From positions 2,914,001 to 2,978,000 of the forward strand of contig NZ_CP137003.1 in NCBI RefSeq assembly GCF_033110965.1: a stretch of 64,000 nucleotides of DNA, written 5' to 3'. The stretch's first letter is position 1; each line of letters begins with the position of its first letter. The notes under the pieces were generated by a model. The model searched no databases, was not told the DNA's origin, and saw nothing but the letters and a program-made list of their open reading frames with translations. Below are positions 18,851 through 26,631 of this stretch, piece by piece. The position numbers were made by a program, and so were the translations under genes. The DNA is from Raineyella sp. LH-20 (lineage in GTDB: Bacteria > Actinomycetota > Actinomycetes > Propionibacteriales > Propionibacteriaceae).

Positions 18851-20195
18851 TGAGGAGATCGAACGCCCCGAACGGGACGAAGGGGCCGAGGGGCCGGCCG
18901 ATGCCGAGCTCGGGCAGGACCGGCCGCAGGACGACCGGGTCGCTCCGTCGACCGACGAGTCGGACGCACCGGTCGAGGATCTGGACGCGTCGGTCGAGGA
19001 TCCGGATGGGCCGGCCGCGGAGACGTCCGAGTCGGACCAGGACACAGCCGCGCCGGGCGAAGACACACCCGCGCCGGGCGATGAGTCGGACGAGCCGGAC
19101 GAAGCTCCGGCGGGGGACGACCTTCCGGAGAACGACGAGCCCACAGCGACCGGCATGACGCCGGAGCCGAGCGAGTCTGCCGAAGGGGGCGACCTCGGTC
19201 CGACCGGGGAGGAGCCCGGCGCAGCGGCCGAGGAAGCACCGGACGCAGGCCTCGCCCCGCAGGACAGTGTCGAGGCCCCGCAGGACAGTGTCGAGGCCCC
19301 GCAGGGCAGTGTCGAGGCCCCGCAGGACAGCCTTGACGCCGAGGTCGCCGCGTACGATACCTCCGTCGACGCCGCCGCAGGCGATGCGGCATCGGCGACC
19401 GTCACAGCGGCCCCTCCGGCGTCGGAGACGCCCGACGAGGCCAGCCCGTCGCCGGTGCGCCCCACCTTTCGGGACTGGCTGCGGCCGGAGCGCACCCAGG
19501 TGGTGGTGGCGATCCTGCTCGCCGTTGTGGCCTTCGCCGTCGTCACCCAGATCCGCAGCCGCGGCCAGGTCGACTCGTACAGTTCCCTGCGCCAGTCGGA
19601 CCTGGTCGGCATGCTCGACGGGCTCAACCAGGAGTCCCGGCGGTTGCAGAACGAATTGGAGTCCCTCCAGGCCGCCCGCGACCAGCTCCAGTCCGGCCAG
19701 GATAACGAGACGCTGGCCCGCGCCCAGGCCGAGGACCGGCTGACCGCGCTGGGCATCCTCGCCGGCACCATCCCGGCCCAGGGGCAGGGGATCACCATCA
19801 CCATCACCGATCCCCAGGCCAAGGTGAAACCGGCGATGATCCTCGACGCCCTCGAGGAGATGCGCGACGCCGGCGGCGAGGTGATGCAGATCAACGGCCG
19901 GATCCGGGTCGTGGCCAGCACCTGGGTCGGCAGCGGCGCCTCGGGGATCGTCGTGGACGGCCAGGCGGTGTCGACGCCGATCACCCTCGAGGTGATCGGC
20001 GATCCGCACTCCCTGGAGGAGGCGGCCCGGTTCCGCGGCGGCCTGGTGAGCCAGATCACCGACCCGCGGGTCGGTGGGCAGGTGACCATCACCAAGTCGG
20101 ATAACCTGACGATCACGTCCCTGCACACCGCGCGGTCCCCGCAATTCGCCCGTACGGATCCGAACGCCGACACGGGGACGGGCAAGGGCAACTGA
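18843..20195 (+). CDS. DUF881 family membrane protein (second copy) with long acidic N-terminus
   Basis: 450 residues. The first ~205 are cytosolic, strongly acidic and low in complexity, and include a 4 x 7-residue repeat of type APQDSVE (residues 138-165). A membrane helix spans about 218-238, then a coiled coil (250-290) and the DUF881 domain. The M. tuberculosis counterpart is Rv1825. The acidic arm is much longer than I would expect for the family and may be a flexible docking region. The ATG overlaps sbp by eight bases. Confidence 0.88.
   Translation: MRDEEIERPERDEGAEGPADAELGQDRPQDDRVAPSTDESDAPVEDLDASVEDPDGPAAETSESDQDTAAPGEDTPAPGDESDEPDEAPAGDDLPENDEPTATGMTPEPSESAEGGDLGPTGEEPGAAAEEAPDAGLAPQDSVEAPQDSVEAPQGSVEAPQDSLDAEVAAYDTSVDAAAGDAASATVTAAPPASETPDEASPSPVRPTFRDWLRPERTQVVVAILLAVVAFAVVTQIRSRGQVDSYSSLRQSDLVGMLDGLNQESRRLQNELESLQAARDQLQSGQDNETLARAQAEDRLTALGILAGTIPAQGQGITITITDPQAKVKPAMILDALEEMRDAGGEVMQINGRIRVVASTWVGSGASGIVVDGQAVSTPITLEVIGDPHSLEEAARFRGGLVSQITDPRVGGQVTITKSDNLTITSLHTARSPQFARTDPNADTGTGKGN
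19254..19337 (+). repeat. Coding tandem repeat, 4 x 21 bp
   Basis: Four in-frame 21-bp units starting GCCCCGCAGGACAG at 19254, 19275, 19296 and 19317, with few substitutions. They encode the APQDSVE repeats of the second DUF881 protein. A length-variable site is likely. Confidence 0.9.
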
Positions 20196-20312
20196 CCCGG
20201 GCGTTACGCGCGTGTTTCGGCGCCCCGTCGGCTTACCGGCGCCCCCGGACTCTCGGCGTTAGGCTAAGGTTCAGTGTTCAGCGACGAAGGTCACCCAGAC
20301 CCAGGAGGACGG

Positions 20313-20696
20313 ATGGAGCTCCCCGAAGACCTCAAGTACAGCGAGGAACACCTGTGGGTCCGGTCGGGGAACGGCCGGGCGGTCCGGATCGGTTTCACCG
20401 AGTACGCCGTCGACCAGCTCCGCGAAGTCGTCTCCATCGACCTGCCGACCGTGGATGACCTCATCGCCGCCGGTGACGTCGTCGGTGAGGTGGAATCGGT
20501 GAAGGCCGCCAGCGACATCCTCTCGCCGGTCGCCGGCACGGTCACCCACGTCAATCCCGATCTCGATACGAACACCGCCCTGGTGAACGACGACCCGTAC
20601 GGTGACGGCTGGCTGTTCGAGGTCGACCTCAACGACGACGACGGCGTCGACGACCTGCTCGACGCCGATGCGTACGCCGACCTGATCGAGTCCTGA
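20313..20696 (+). CDS. gcvH: Glycine cleavage system H protein
   Basis: 127 residues, lipoyl carrier of the glycine cleavage system, with the lipoylation site Lys64 in VESVKAASD. No gcvT, gcvP or lipoyl synthase gene is in the window; the isolated position before the FHA gene is the conserved actinobacterial order (Rv1826-Rv1827). AGGAGG lies four bases before the ATG. TAGGCTAAGGT at 20259-20269 is a possible promoter. Confidence 0.95.
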   Translation: MELPEDLKYSEEHLWVRSGNGRAVRIGFTEYAVDQLREVVSIDLPTVDDLIAAGDVVGEVESVKAASDILSPVAGTVTHVNPDLDTNTALVNDDPYGDGWLFEVDLNDDDGVDDLLDADAYADLIES

Positions 20697-20729
20697 CTGC
20701 TCACCCTCGAGACCAAGGAACTGACTGAC

Positions 20730-21215
20730 ATGTTGTGCCCCTCCTGCGGCCACCTGAACACCGAAGGCAGCAAGTTCTGCTCGCAATGCGGCGAGCCGTT
20801 GGTCACGGCGTCCGAGACGACCAAGGTCATCCCGGCGTACACCGAGGACAACGACACCGACGAGCTCAACTCCGAGGAGAAGGCGGCGGTCACCGCGCTG
20901 CCGACCGGCTCCTCGCTGCTCGTCGTCCGCCGCGGCCCGAACGCCGGCGCCCGCTTCCTGCTGGACCGTGACGAGATCACCGCGGGCCGCCATCCACGCT
21001 CCGACATCTTCCTCGACGACATCACCGTGTCGCGCCACCACGTGACGTTCCTCCGCCGTCCGGAGGGCATCCTGCTGCGTGACGTCGGCAGCCTCAACGG
21101 GACGTACGTCAACCGGACGCTGGTCGATGGCGACATCCTCCTCAAGGACGGGGACGAGGTGCAGATCGGGAAGTTCCGGATGATCTACTTCACCGGCGGA
21201 CGTGGCTCCCGCTGA
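20730..21215 (+). CDS. garA: FHA-domain regulator GarA/OdhI
   Basis: 161 residues. The N-terminus has a zinc ribbon-like CPSC...CSQC (residues 3-20) and the phosphorylation motif SETTKV with Thr30/Thr31, matching the ETT site of GarA and OdhI. The FHA domain follows (GRHPRSDIFLDD, VSRHH, LNGTYVN). In relatives, the protein binds and inhibits 2-oxoglutarate dehydrogenase and controls glutamate metabolism, and phosphorylation by PknG/PknB turns this off. The zinc ribbon is an addition relative to the short mycobacterial N-terminus as I recall it. Confidence 0.93.
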   Translation: MLCPSCGHLNTEGSKFCSQCGEPLVTASETTKVIPAYTEDNDTDELNSEEKAAVTALPTGSSLLVVRRGPNAGARFLLDRDEITAGRHPRSDIFLDDITVSRHHVTFLRRPEGILLRDVGSLNGTYVNRTLVDGDILLKDGDEVQIGKFRMIYFTGGRGSR

Positions 21216-22015
21216 TGACGGAGGCCCGACACTCGATCGGGTGGGTGGTCAAGGAACTCACGCCCGAGTTCGCTGATCTGTCGATCTCCAAGATCCGCTA
21301 TCTGGAGACCGAAGGACTGCTCAGCCCCGAGAGAGCTCCCTCCGGATACCGCAAGTATTCGGAGGGGGATGTCAAGCGCCTGCACTACATCCTCACCATG
21401 CAGCGGACGCACTACCTGCCGCTGAAGGTCATCCGCGAGCACCTCGACCAGATCGATCGGGGCCTCACCCCGCCCCGGATCGAGACCCCCAGTCCCGGTG
21501 TCCCCGATCCACCGCCCGAGCCGGTGGCCCCGCCCCCGCGCCGCCCGCTGAACGGCGCCGACCCTCGGAGCGATGATCCTCGCGGTGTCGATCCTCGCGG
21601 TGTCGACTCTCGCGCGGCCGGCGACCCGCCGACACGTCCCGCCGAGCACCGCAAGCGGCGCCCCGTACGGCTCAGTCGCGCGGAACTGATCGAGAAGTCC
21701 GGCCTGGCCGAGCCGATCCTGGCCGAACTCGAGCGGCTCCTGGTCATCACCCCCCGGCGCGGCACGCACTACTACGACCAGGACGCCTTCGCCGTGGCGG
21801 TGGCGGCCAAGCAGCTCGCGACGTTCGGCATCGATCCGCGACACCTGCGCCAGATCAAGATCGCCGCCGACAAGGAGGTCGGGTTGATCAACCAGGCCAC
21901 CGCCGCGCACACCCGACGGGGCAGCTCCCGCCAGACGATCGAGGAGCTCACCCGGCTGATCAACGTCACGCACCTGGCGATGGTGCGCTCCGGGGTGCAG
22001 CGCGAACTCGGCTGA
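21215..22015 (+). CDS. ftsR: MerR-family regulator, FtsR/Rv1828 type
   Basis: 266 residues. An N-terminal MerR helix-turn-helix (ISKIRYLETEGLLSPERAPSGYRKYSEGDVKRL) is followed by a proline-rich linker with a short repeat (DPRGVDPRGVDSR, about residues 122-134) and a C-terminal domain with a second, winged-helix-like sequence. Order garA-merR-nuclease-merR equals Rv1827-Rv1830. The C. glutamicum orthologue FtsR activates ftsZ, so a role in division is likely. The ATG shares one base with the garA stop. Confidence 0.85.
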   Translation: MTEARHSIGWVVKELTPEFADLSISKIRYLETEGLLSPERAPSGYRKYSEGDVKRLHYILTMQRTHYLPLKVIREHLDQIDRGLTPPRIETPSPGVPDPPPEPVAPPPRRPLNGADPRSDDPRGVDPRGVDSRAAGDPPTRPAEHRKRRPVRLSRAELIEKSGLAEPILAELERLLVITPRRGTHYYDQDAFAVAVAAKQLATFGIDPRHLRQIKIAADKEVGLINQATAAHTRRGSSRQTIEELTRLINVTHLAMVRSGVQRELG

Positions 22016-22068
22016 CGCCACCGTACGATCCTCCCGGCCGGAGGGCTGGCGCCGGGGACGCCCGCGGG

Positions 22069-22074
22069 TAGGGT
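22069..22074 (+). promoter_or_regulatory. -10 box, leaderless promoter of the DUF151 nuclease gene
   Basis: TAGGGT ends six bases before the ATG at 22081, with no Shine-Dalgarno sequence. Confidence 0.5.
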
Positions 22075-22080
22075 GGGGCC

Positions 22081-22650
22081 ATGCGCGAGATGGACGTGGT
22101 CGGAGTTCGGGCCCAGATGCCGAACAACGAGCCCATCGTGTTGTTGCGGGAGGTCGGTGGCCACCGGATGGTCCCGATCTGGATCGGCTGGAACGAGGCG
22201 AACGCGATCGCCGAGGCCCTCGAGGGGCTGCGCCCGCCGCGTCCGCTGACCCATGACCTGATGATCGACACCCTCACCGGCCTGGGGCACGCCCTCAAGG
22301 AGGTGCAGATCACCGAACTCGAGGGCGGCACCTTCTACGCCGTCCTGCTGGTCGACGGAGTGGAGATCAGCGCCCGTCCCTCCGACGCCATCGCGCTGGC
22401 CCTGCGCTGCCAGGCCCCGGTCTACTGCGCCGAGGATGTCCTCGAGGTGGCCGGCTTCGAGGAGGAGGAAGAGGCCGAGGAGGAGGTCGAGAAGTTCCGC
22501 GAGTTCCTCGACCACGTCAGCGCCGACGACTTCGAGGACGAGCACGGGGACGGGCCCGGCGAGGACGAGGGGCCCGGCGGGGACGAGGGGGACGACCAGC
22601 GGGGCGATGACGACCCGCCGGGGGATGCCGACGACGACGGCCCGGCGTAG
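22081..22650 (+). CDS. Bifunctional nuclease family protein (DUF151)
   Basis: 189 residues. The DUF151 core (MREMDVVGVRAQMPNNEPIV to about residue 135) matches the family that includes Rv1829 and plant bifunctional nucleases, for which DNase and RNase activity has been reported. The last ~50 residues are almost only Asp, Glu, Gly and Pro, a disordered acidic tail. Position between two MerR genes is conserved. Confidence 0.9.
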   Translation: MREMDVVGVRAQMPNNEPIVLLREVGGHRMVPIWIGWNEANAIAEALEGLRPPRPLTHDLMIDTLTGLGHALKEVQITELEGGTFYAVLLVDGVEISARPSDAIALALRCQAPVYCAEDVLEVAGFEEEEEAEEEVEKFREFLDHVSADDFEDEHGDGPGEDEGPGGDEGDDQRGDDDPPGDADDDGPA

Positions 22651-22664
22651 AGTCTGACCTGAAC

Positions 22665-22689
22665 CCTCAACCCGTCCCTCAGCTTGAGG
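22665..22689. promoter_or_regulatory. Inverted repeat upstream of merR, possible operator
   Basis: CCTCAA (22665-22670) and TTGAGG (22684-22689) with a 13-base spacer in the 146-bp gap before the second merR gene. The symmetry would suit a dimeric regulator such as the MerR proteins encoded on either side; this is inference. Confidence 0.3.
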
Positions 22690-22796
22690 CACCGGGTGGG
22701 CGTGTCGCCGTACGGCGCACCGCCACGTCCGCGTGCCCTGATTAGTGTCAACGTCGTCAGCTCGAGAGCCGAGCAGGTCATCGGAAGGCGGAGAAC

Positions 22797-23378
22797 ATGA
22801 GCAGCACGGCGGACACTCCGACGTCTCGCACCGAGACCCCGCTCGCCCAGGCGACGCTCTTCGACGGTGACTTCGCGCCGGTCCCCGAGGACGTCGGATT
22901 CCGTGGTCCGGTCGCCGCCAAGGCCGCCGACATCACCTACCGCCAGCTCGACTACTGGGCCCGGATCGGCCTCGTCACGCCCGGCGTCCGCAGCGCGAGC
23001 GGGTCGGGCAGCGCCCGGCTCTACAGCTTTCGCGACATCCTCCTGCTGAAGGTGATCAAGCGGCTGCTCAGCGCCGGCGTCTCCCTGCAGCAGATCCGTA
23101 CGGCCATCGACTACCTGCGTGATCGCGGGGTGGAGGACCTCACCGAGGTGACGCTGATCAGCGACGGCGTCTCGGTCTACGAATGCACCCGCGACGACGA
23201 GGTGATCGACCTGCTCAAGGGCGGTCAGGGCATGTTCGGCATCGCCATCGGGTCGGTGTGGCGCGACGTGGAGGGATCCCTCGCCGAGCTGCCGGCCGAA
23301 CGCAACGCCGAGGAGACCCCGACCGTCGTGCCCGGCGACGAGCTCGCCGCCCGGCGTCGCCGCCGTCAGGCCAGCTGA
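22797..23378 (+). CDS. MerR-family regulator (Rv1830 type)
   Basis: 193 residues with one MerR helix-turn-helix (ITYRQLDYWARIGLVTPGV ... RLYSFRDILLLKVIKRLLSAG) and a short C-terminal dimerisation region. No ligand or metal-binding cysteines are seen. Good GGAAGGCGGAG upstream of the ATG. Orthologues in M. tuberculosis have been linked to cell division and antibiotic tolerance. Confidence 0.88.
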   Translation: MSSTADTPTSRTETPLAQATLFDGDFAPVPEDVGFRGPVAAKAADITYRQLDYWARIGLVTPGVRSASGSGSARLYSFRDILLLKVIKRLLSAGVSLQQIRTAIDYLRDRGVEDLTEVTLISDGVSVYECTRDDEVIDLLKGGQGMFGIAIGSVWRDVEGSLAELPAERNAEETPTVVPGDELAARRRRRQAS

Positions 23379-23416
23379 CCCTCGACCGGCTGCCCGAGGG
23401 CCCGGAGGACGCGGTG

Positions 23417-24604
23417 ATGACCAGGCTGAAGGAGGTGCCGGCCCGCGCGAAGCGGGTGCCCTGGATCGCGCACCTGCTGCGGATGCAGCACCGCTACGGC
23501 ACCCGGCTGGGCGACCAGTTCGCCGGGGCGATCACCTACTTCTCGGTGCTGGCACTGGTGCCGCTGTTGATGATCACCTTCGCCGCGATCGGATTCACCC
23601 TCACCGTCGTACGTCCCGACCTGCTCGTCCTGGTCGAGGAGTCGATCACCCGCCAACTGTCCGGGATCGGGCCCGACCTGCAGCGGACGATCTCCGGGAT
23701 CGTCCGCAGTTTCCTGGTCAACTGGGGCACCATCGGGCTGGTCGGTCTGCTGTCCGGGATCTACTCGGCCTCGGGCTGGGCGGGCAACCTGAAGAACGCG
23801 ATCCGCGCCCAGACCCGACAGCAGTTCGACCTCGCCGGGCACAAGCGCGGCATCCTCGCGGAGACCGCGGTGAACGTCGCACTGATGCTGGGACTGCTGG
23901 TGCTGATCCCGCTCACCATCGCCCTGGCCAACGCCTCGACCACGCTGACCGACCTCCTGCTCCAGCTGATCGGCGGGGAGGGGATCCCCGGTGTGGGCGC
24001 GGCGCTGCGTCTGGTGGGGATCCTCGCCACCGCGGCGGCCGGCTGGGTGCTCTTCGTCTACCTGCTGACGGTGTTCCCGGAGGAGAGATTCGCCTTTCGG
24101 GTGACCTGGCGCGCCGCCCTGATCGGCTCGGTGGGGCTGGGTCTGCTGTCGTACCTGACGAGTTTCCTGGTCGCCGCCTTCACCGGCAACGCGGCCGCGG
24201 CACTGTTCGGCCCGGTGATCGTGCTGATGCTGTTCCTCAACCTGTTCGCGAGGTTGATCCTCTACGTCGCCGCCTGGATGGCGACCGCCGTCCAGCAGGC
24301 CAATCCGCTCCGCGTGCAGGACATCGACGCCCCGCTGGTGGGTGCGGCCGCGAGCCCGCCTGCCCCGCCCGGTGTACCGGACACGGCCCCGCCCGGTGTA
24401 CCGGACATGGCAACGGTCGGCGGCGCCGACGACCGGGTCGCTGCGGCCGCCGCCCCGCCACCCGGCAGCATCCAGGTCAGCCGCAGGATGGCCGTACGCA
24501 ACGCCCGGCTCGCGCTGCGCACCGGATGGATCACCGGTGCCGTGGCAGGGATGGGGGTGGGCACCCTGCTGGCCGCGGTGGCACGTCTGGCGCGTCGGCA
24601 CTGA
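23417..24604 (+). CDS. YihY/BrkB family membrane protein
   Basis: 395 residues with about six membrane helices between residues 40 and 300 (FAGAITYFSVLALVPLLMITFAAIGF is the conserved first one). The family is known as YihY, formerly misnamed RNase BN; function is unsettled. The C-terminal tail contains a duplicated APPGVPD(T/M) motif (24-bp repeat, 24362-24409) and one last hydrophobic segment. GGAGGA precedes the ATG by seven bases; a GTG one codon upstream is possible. Confidence 0.88.
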   Translation: MTRLKEVPARAKRVPWIAHLLRMQHRYGTRLGDQFAGAITYFSVLALVPLLMITFAAIGFTLTVVRPDLLVLVEESITRQLSGIGPDLQRTISGIVRSFLVNWGTIGLVGLLSGIYSASGWAGNLKNAIRAQTRQQFDLAGHKRGILAETAVNVALMLGLLVLIPLTIALANASTTLTDLLLQLIGGEGIPGVGAALRLVGILATAAAGWVLFVYLLTVFPEERFAFRVTWRAALIGSVGLGLLSYLTSFLVAAFTGNAAAALFGPVIVLMLFLNLFARLILYVAAWMATAVQQANPLRVQDIDAPLVGAAASPPAPPGVPDTAPPGVPDMATVGGADDRVAAAAAPPPGSIQVSRRMAVRNARLALRTGWITGAVAGMGVGTLLAAVARLARRH

Positions 24605-24689
24605 AGCTCCCGCTGGAAGACCGAGCGCAGGCCCGGCGACGCGCAGGAGATGGCGTACGAGGTCGCGTACGTCGACCGTCCGCCCAGGT

Positions 24690-24765
24690 CGGGACATGGG
24701 CGGGGCGGGACATGGCCGTGGATCGGGACATGGCCGTGGGGCGACCGCCGCAGCGGCCGCCCCAC
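24690..24765. repeat. Tandem CGGGACATGG repeats and terminator between convergent genes
   Basis: CGGGACATGG occurs at 24690, 24706 and 24724; the last two are identical over 16 bases. They run into a hairpin (GTGGGGCG at 24736-24743, CGCCCCAC at 24758-24765, with an inner GCCGC/GCGGC pair) that can end both yihY and pfp transcripts. Confidence 0.7.
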
Positions 24766-24791
24766 GAGCGAAAGGTCCCGCAGGCCGCGGA

Positions 24792-26018
24792 TCAGTCCTG
24801 CAGCGGCTTGGTGGACTTCGGCATCGGCTGGCCGATCTGGCGCAGCATCTCGGTGAACCACTCGCTGGTCACGTCGAACGGCTTGCCGCCCTTGATCCGC
24901 TCGAACTCGATGGCGCGCAACTCGTCGTCGTGCTCCTCGTCGTTGCCGATCACGCCGGGCACCTTGCCCAGCGCCGACTCCACGGCGAGATCGCACATCG
25001 AGGAGATCAGGTCGACGTCCCACTCGACCGGAGCGGCGGACCGGGAGTAGTAGCCGGACTTCTGGACCAGCACCTTCTCGGCGCCGATCCGCTCGGCGAA
25101 CTGGCTGGCGAACCAGTTGCCCGGGTTGATCTTGTCGAGCTTGACGTGCCCGAAGGCGTCCCGCGGCACCTCCTCGCCGGACTCCTCGAGCTCCTGCACG
25201 ATGCCCTCGACACCGGCGCCCTCGGACAGGAAGATCGTCACGTTGCCGACCCGGTCCATGATCTCCTTGAGGCGGGCCGCCTCGTCGTCGATGCTGAACT
25301 CGTCCTCGGGGACGTACACGGCGTGTACCTCCCAGGCCTCGCGGCTCAGCCCGATCTCCGGCAGCCAGGCGCGGGTGTCCAGCCAGTTGCGGTACTCGCG
25401 GGCGGTGGCGGCGGTCAGCCAGCCGCAGTGCCGGCCCATCACCTCGTGGACGATGAGCTCGCGACCGACAGAGTTGTGTTCCGCGATGATGTTGCGGGCG
25501 AAGACCGCGCCCATCTCGGCGGCGGTCTGGGCGCCGAGCGACTGACGGATCGGCACGATGTCGTTGTCGATGGTCTTCGGCAGACCGACCACGGTCAACT
25601 CGTAGTCGTGCTCGTGCAGGTAGGCGGCCAGATCGGCCGCGGTGGTGTTGGTGTCGTCCCCACCGATCGTGTGCAGGATCTCGACACCGTCGGCGACCAG
25701 GCGATCGGCCGCGACCTTGAGAGCGTTCTCCCCGGGCTGGATCAGACCGCGCTCGAGCAGGTCCTTCTCATTGGTGAGCTTCACGCGCGAGTTGCCGATC
25801 GGCGACCCGCCGTACGTGTGGAGCAGACCGGCGCTCGCTCGGACGGCCGGCGTCACCGTGAGGAAGTCCCCCTGGAGGAGACCCTGGTATCCGTGCTTGT
25901 ACGCGATGATCTCGCGCTCGGGGGCGATCTCGGTGTAGCGCTGGATGAGACCGCCGATGGCGGAGGACAGGCAGGGGGCGAAGCCACCGGCCGTCAGCAG
26001 AGCTACCTTGCCCGGCAT
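24792..26018 (-). CDS. pfp: Pyrophosphate-dependent phosphofructokinase
   Basis: 408 residues, close in sequence to the Propionibacterium freudenreichii enzyme. It interconverts fructose 6-phosphate and fructose 1,6-bisphosphate with PPi/Pi. PPi use is shown by GGDDT at 119-123 (second Asp in place of the Gly of ATP enzymes) and PKTIDND at 147-153 (Lys in place of Gly). Since the reaction is reversible, one enzyme can serve glycolysis and gluconeogenesis. GAAAGG lies before the ATG. It stands alone in its transcription unit. Confidence 0.95.
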   Translation of the reverse strand: MPGKVALLTAGGFAPCLSSAIGGLIQRYTEIAPEREIIAYKHGYQGLLQGDFLTVTPAVRASAGLLHTYGGSPIGNSRVKLTNEKDLLERGLIQPGENALKVAADRLVADGVEILHTIGGDDTNTTAADLAAYLHEHDYELTVVGLPKTIDNDIVPIRQSLGAQTAAEMGAVFARNIIAEHNSVGRELIVHEVMGRHCGWLTAATAREYRNWLDTRAWLPEIGLSREAWEVHAVYVPEDEFSIDDEAARLKEIMDRVGNVTIFLSEGAGVEGIVQELEESGEEVPRDAFGHVKLDKINPGNWFASQFAERIGAEKVLVQKSGYYSRSAAPVEWDVDLISSMCDLAVESALGKVPGVIGNDEEHDDELRAIEFERIKGGKPFDVTSEWFTEMLRQIGQPMPKSTKPLQD

Positions 26019-26179
26019 GTGAATACCTTTCGTTCGTGAACGGGACGCGACAAGCCTAAAGCGCGCCCGTCCGGCCGGGAGGGGCGGGGTGGCCGTGGCC
26101 GCCGCGCCACGAACCGTCGGCGTGCCATCATGCCGATGTCGCGGGTGGGGGACACCGCGCAGAACACCGGGGGGATCCG

Positions 26180-26614
26180 ATGACGACGTACGCAGCCGGC
26201 CCTGGGCCGGCCCGACCAGGGCGCCGCGACCAGCGGGGGCACGCCCTGTCGGTGATGGTGCTGCTGGTCACCGTGGCGCTGGGACTGATGGCCGGGCTGG
26301 TCGTCGACGGGGGCCAGCAGGTGACCGCGATGCGACGGGCGACCGCCGTGGCCGAGCACGCCGCCCGGGCCGCCGCCGACGCGGCGGCGGCCTCGGCACT
26401 GGAGGGCGGGCCCGATCCGCAGGCGGCCGGGGCGGCGGCGTCGGCGGTGCTGGCGGCCGAGCCGGAGGTCACCGGGACGGTGACGATCCGGCCGGGTCGG
26501 CGGATCCGGGTCGAGACCCGGGCCGAGCGACCCACCGTGTTCCTCTCGGTGATCGGCATCGGTAGCGTCCACGCCAGTGCGTCGGCCTCCGCCGATCTGG
26601 TGCGGATCGGCTGA
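26180..26614 (+). CDS. TadE/TadG-like pilus-associated membrane protein
   Basis: 144 residues: basic N-terminus, one membrane helix (HALSVMVLLVTVALGLMAGLVVDGG, about 20-44) and an Ala-rich extracellular region. It fits the small TadE/TadG-like proteins found near Flp pilus loci, but no tad or cpa pilus genes are present in this window. GGGGGGAT lies upstream of the ATG. It may be a stray pseudopilin-like gene. Confidence 0.65.
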   Translation: MTTYAAGPGPARPGRRDQRGHALSVMVLLVTVALGLMAGLVVDGGQQVTAMRRATAVAEHAARAAADAAAASALEGGPDPQAAGAAASAVLAAEPEVTGTVTIRPGRRIRVETRAERPTVFLSVIGIGSVHASASASADLVRIG

Positions 26615-26631
26615 GCGACCCGTACGGTGCC

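Noticed and set aside
20196-20312. Glycine riboswitch before gcvH
   Set aside because: The gap is short and lacks any recognisable tandem aptamer sequence.
26180-26614. Flp/Tad pilus locus
   Set aside because: Only one TadE/G-like gene is present; no TadA, TadB, TadC or prepilin peptidase lies in the window.
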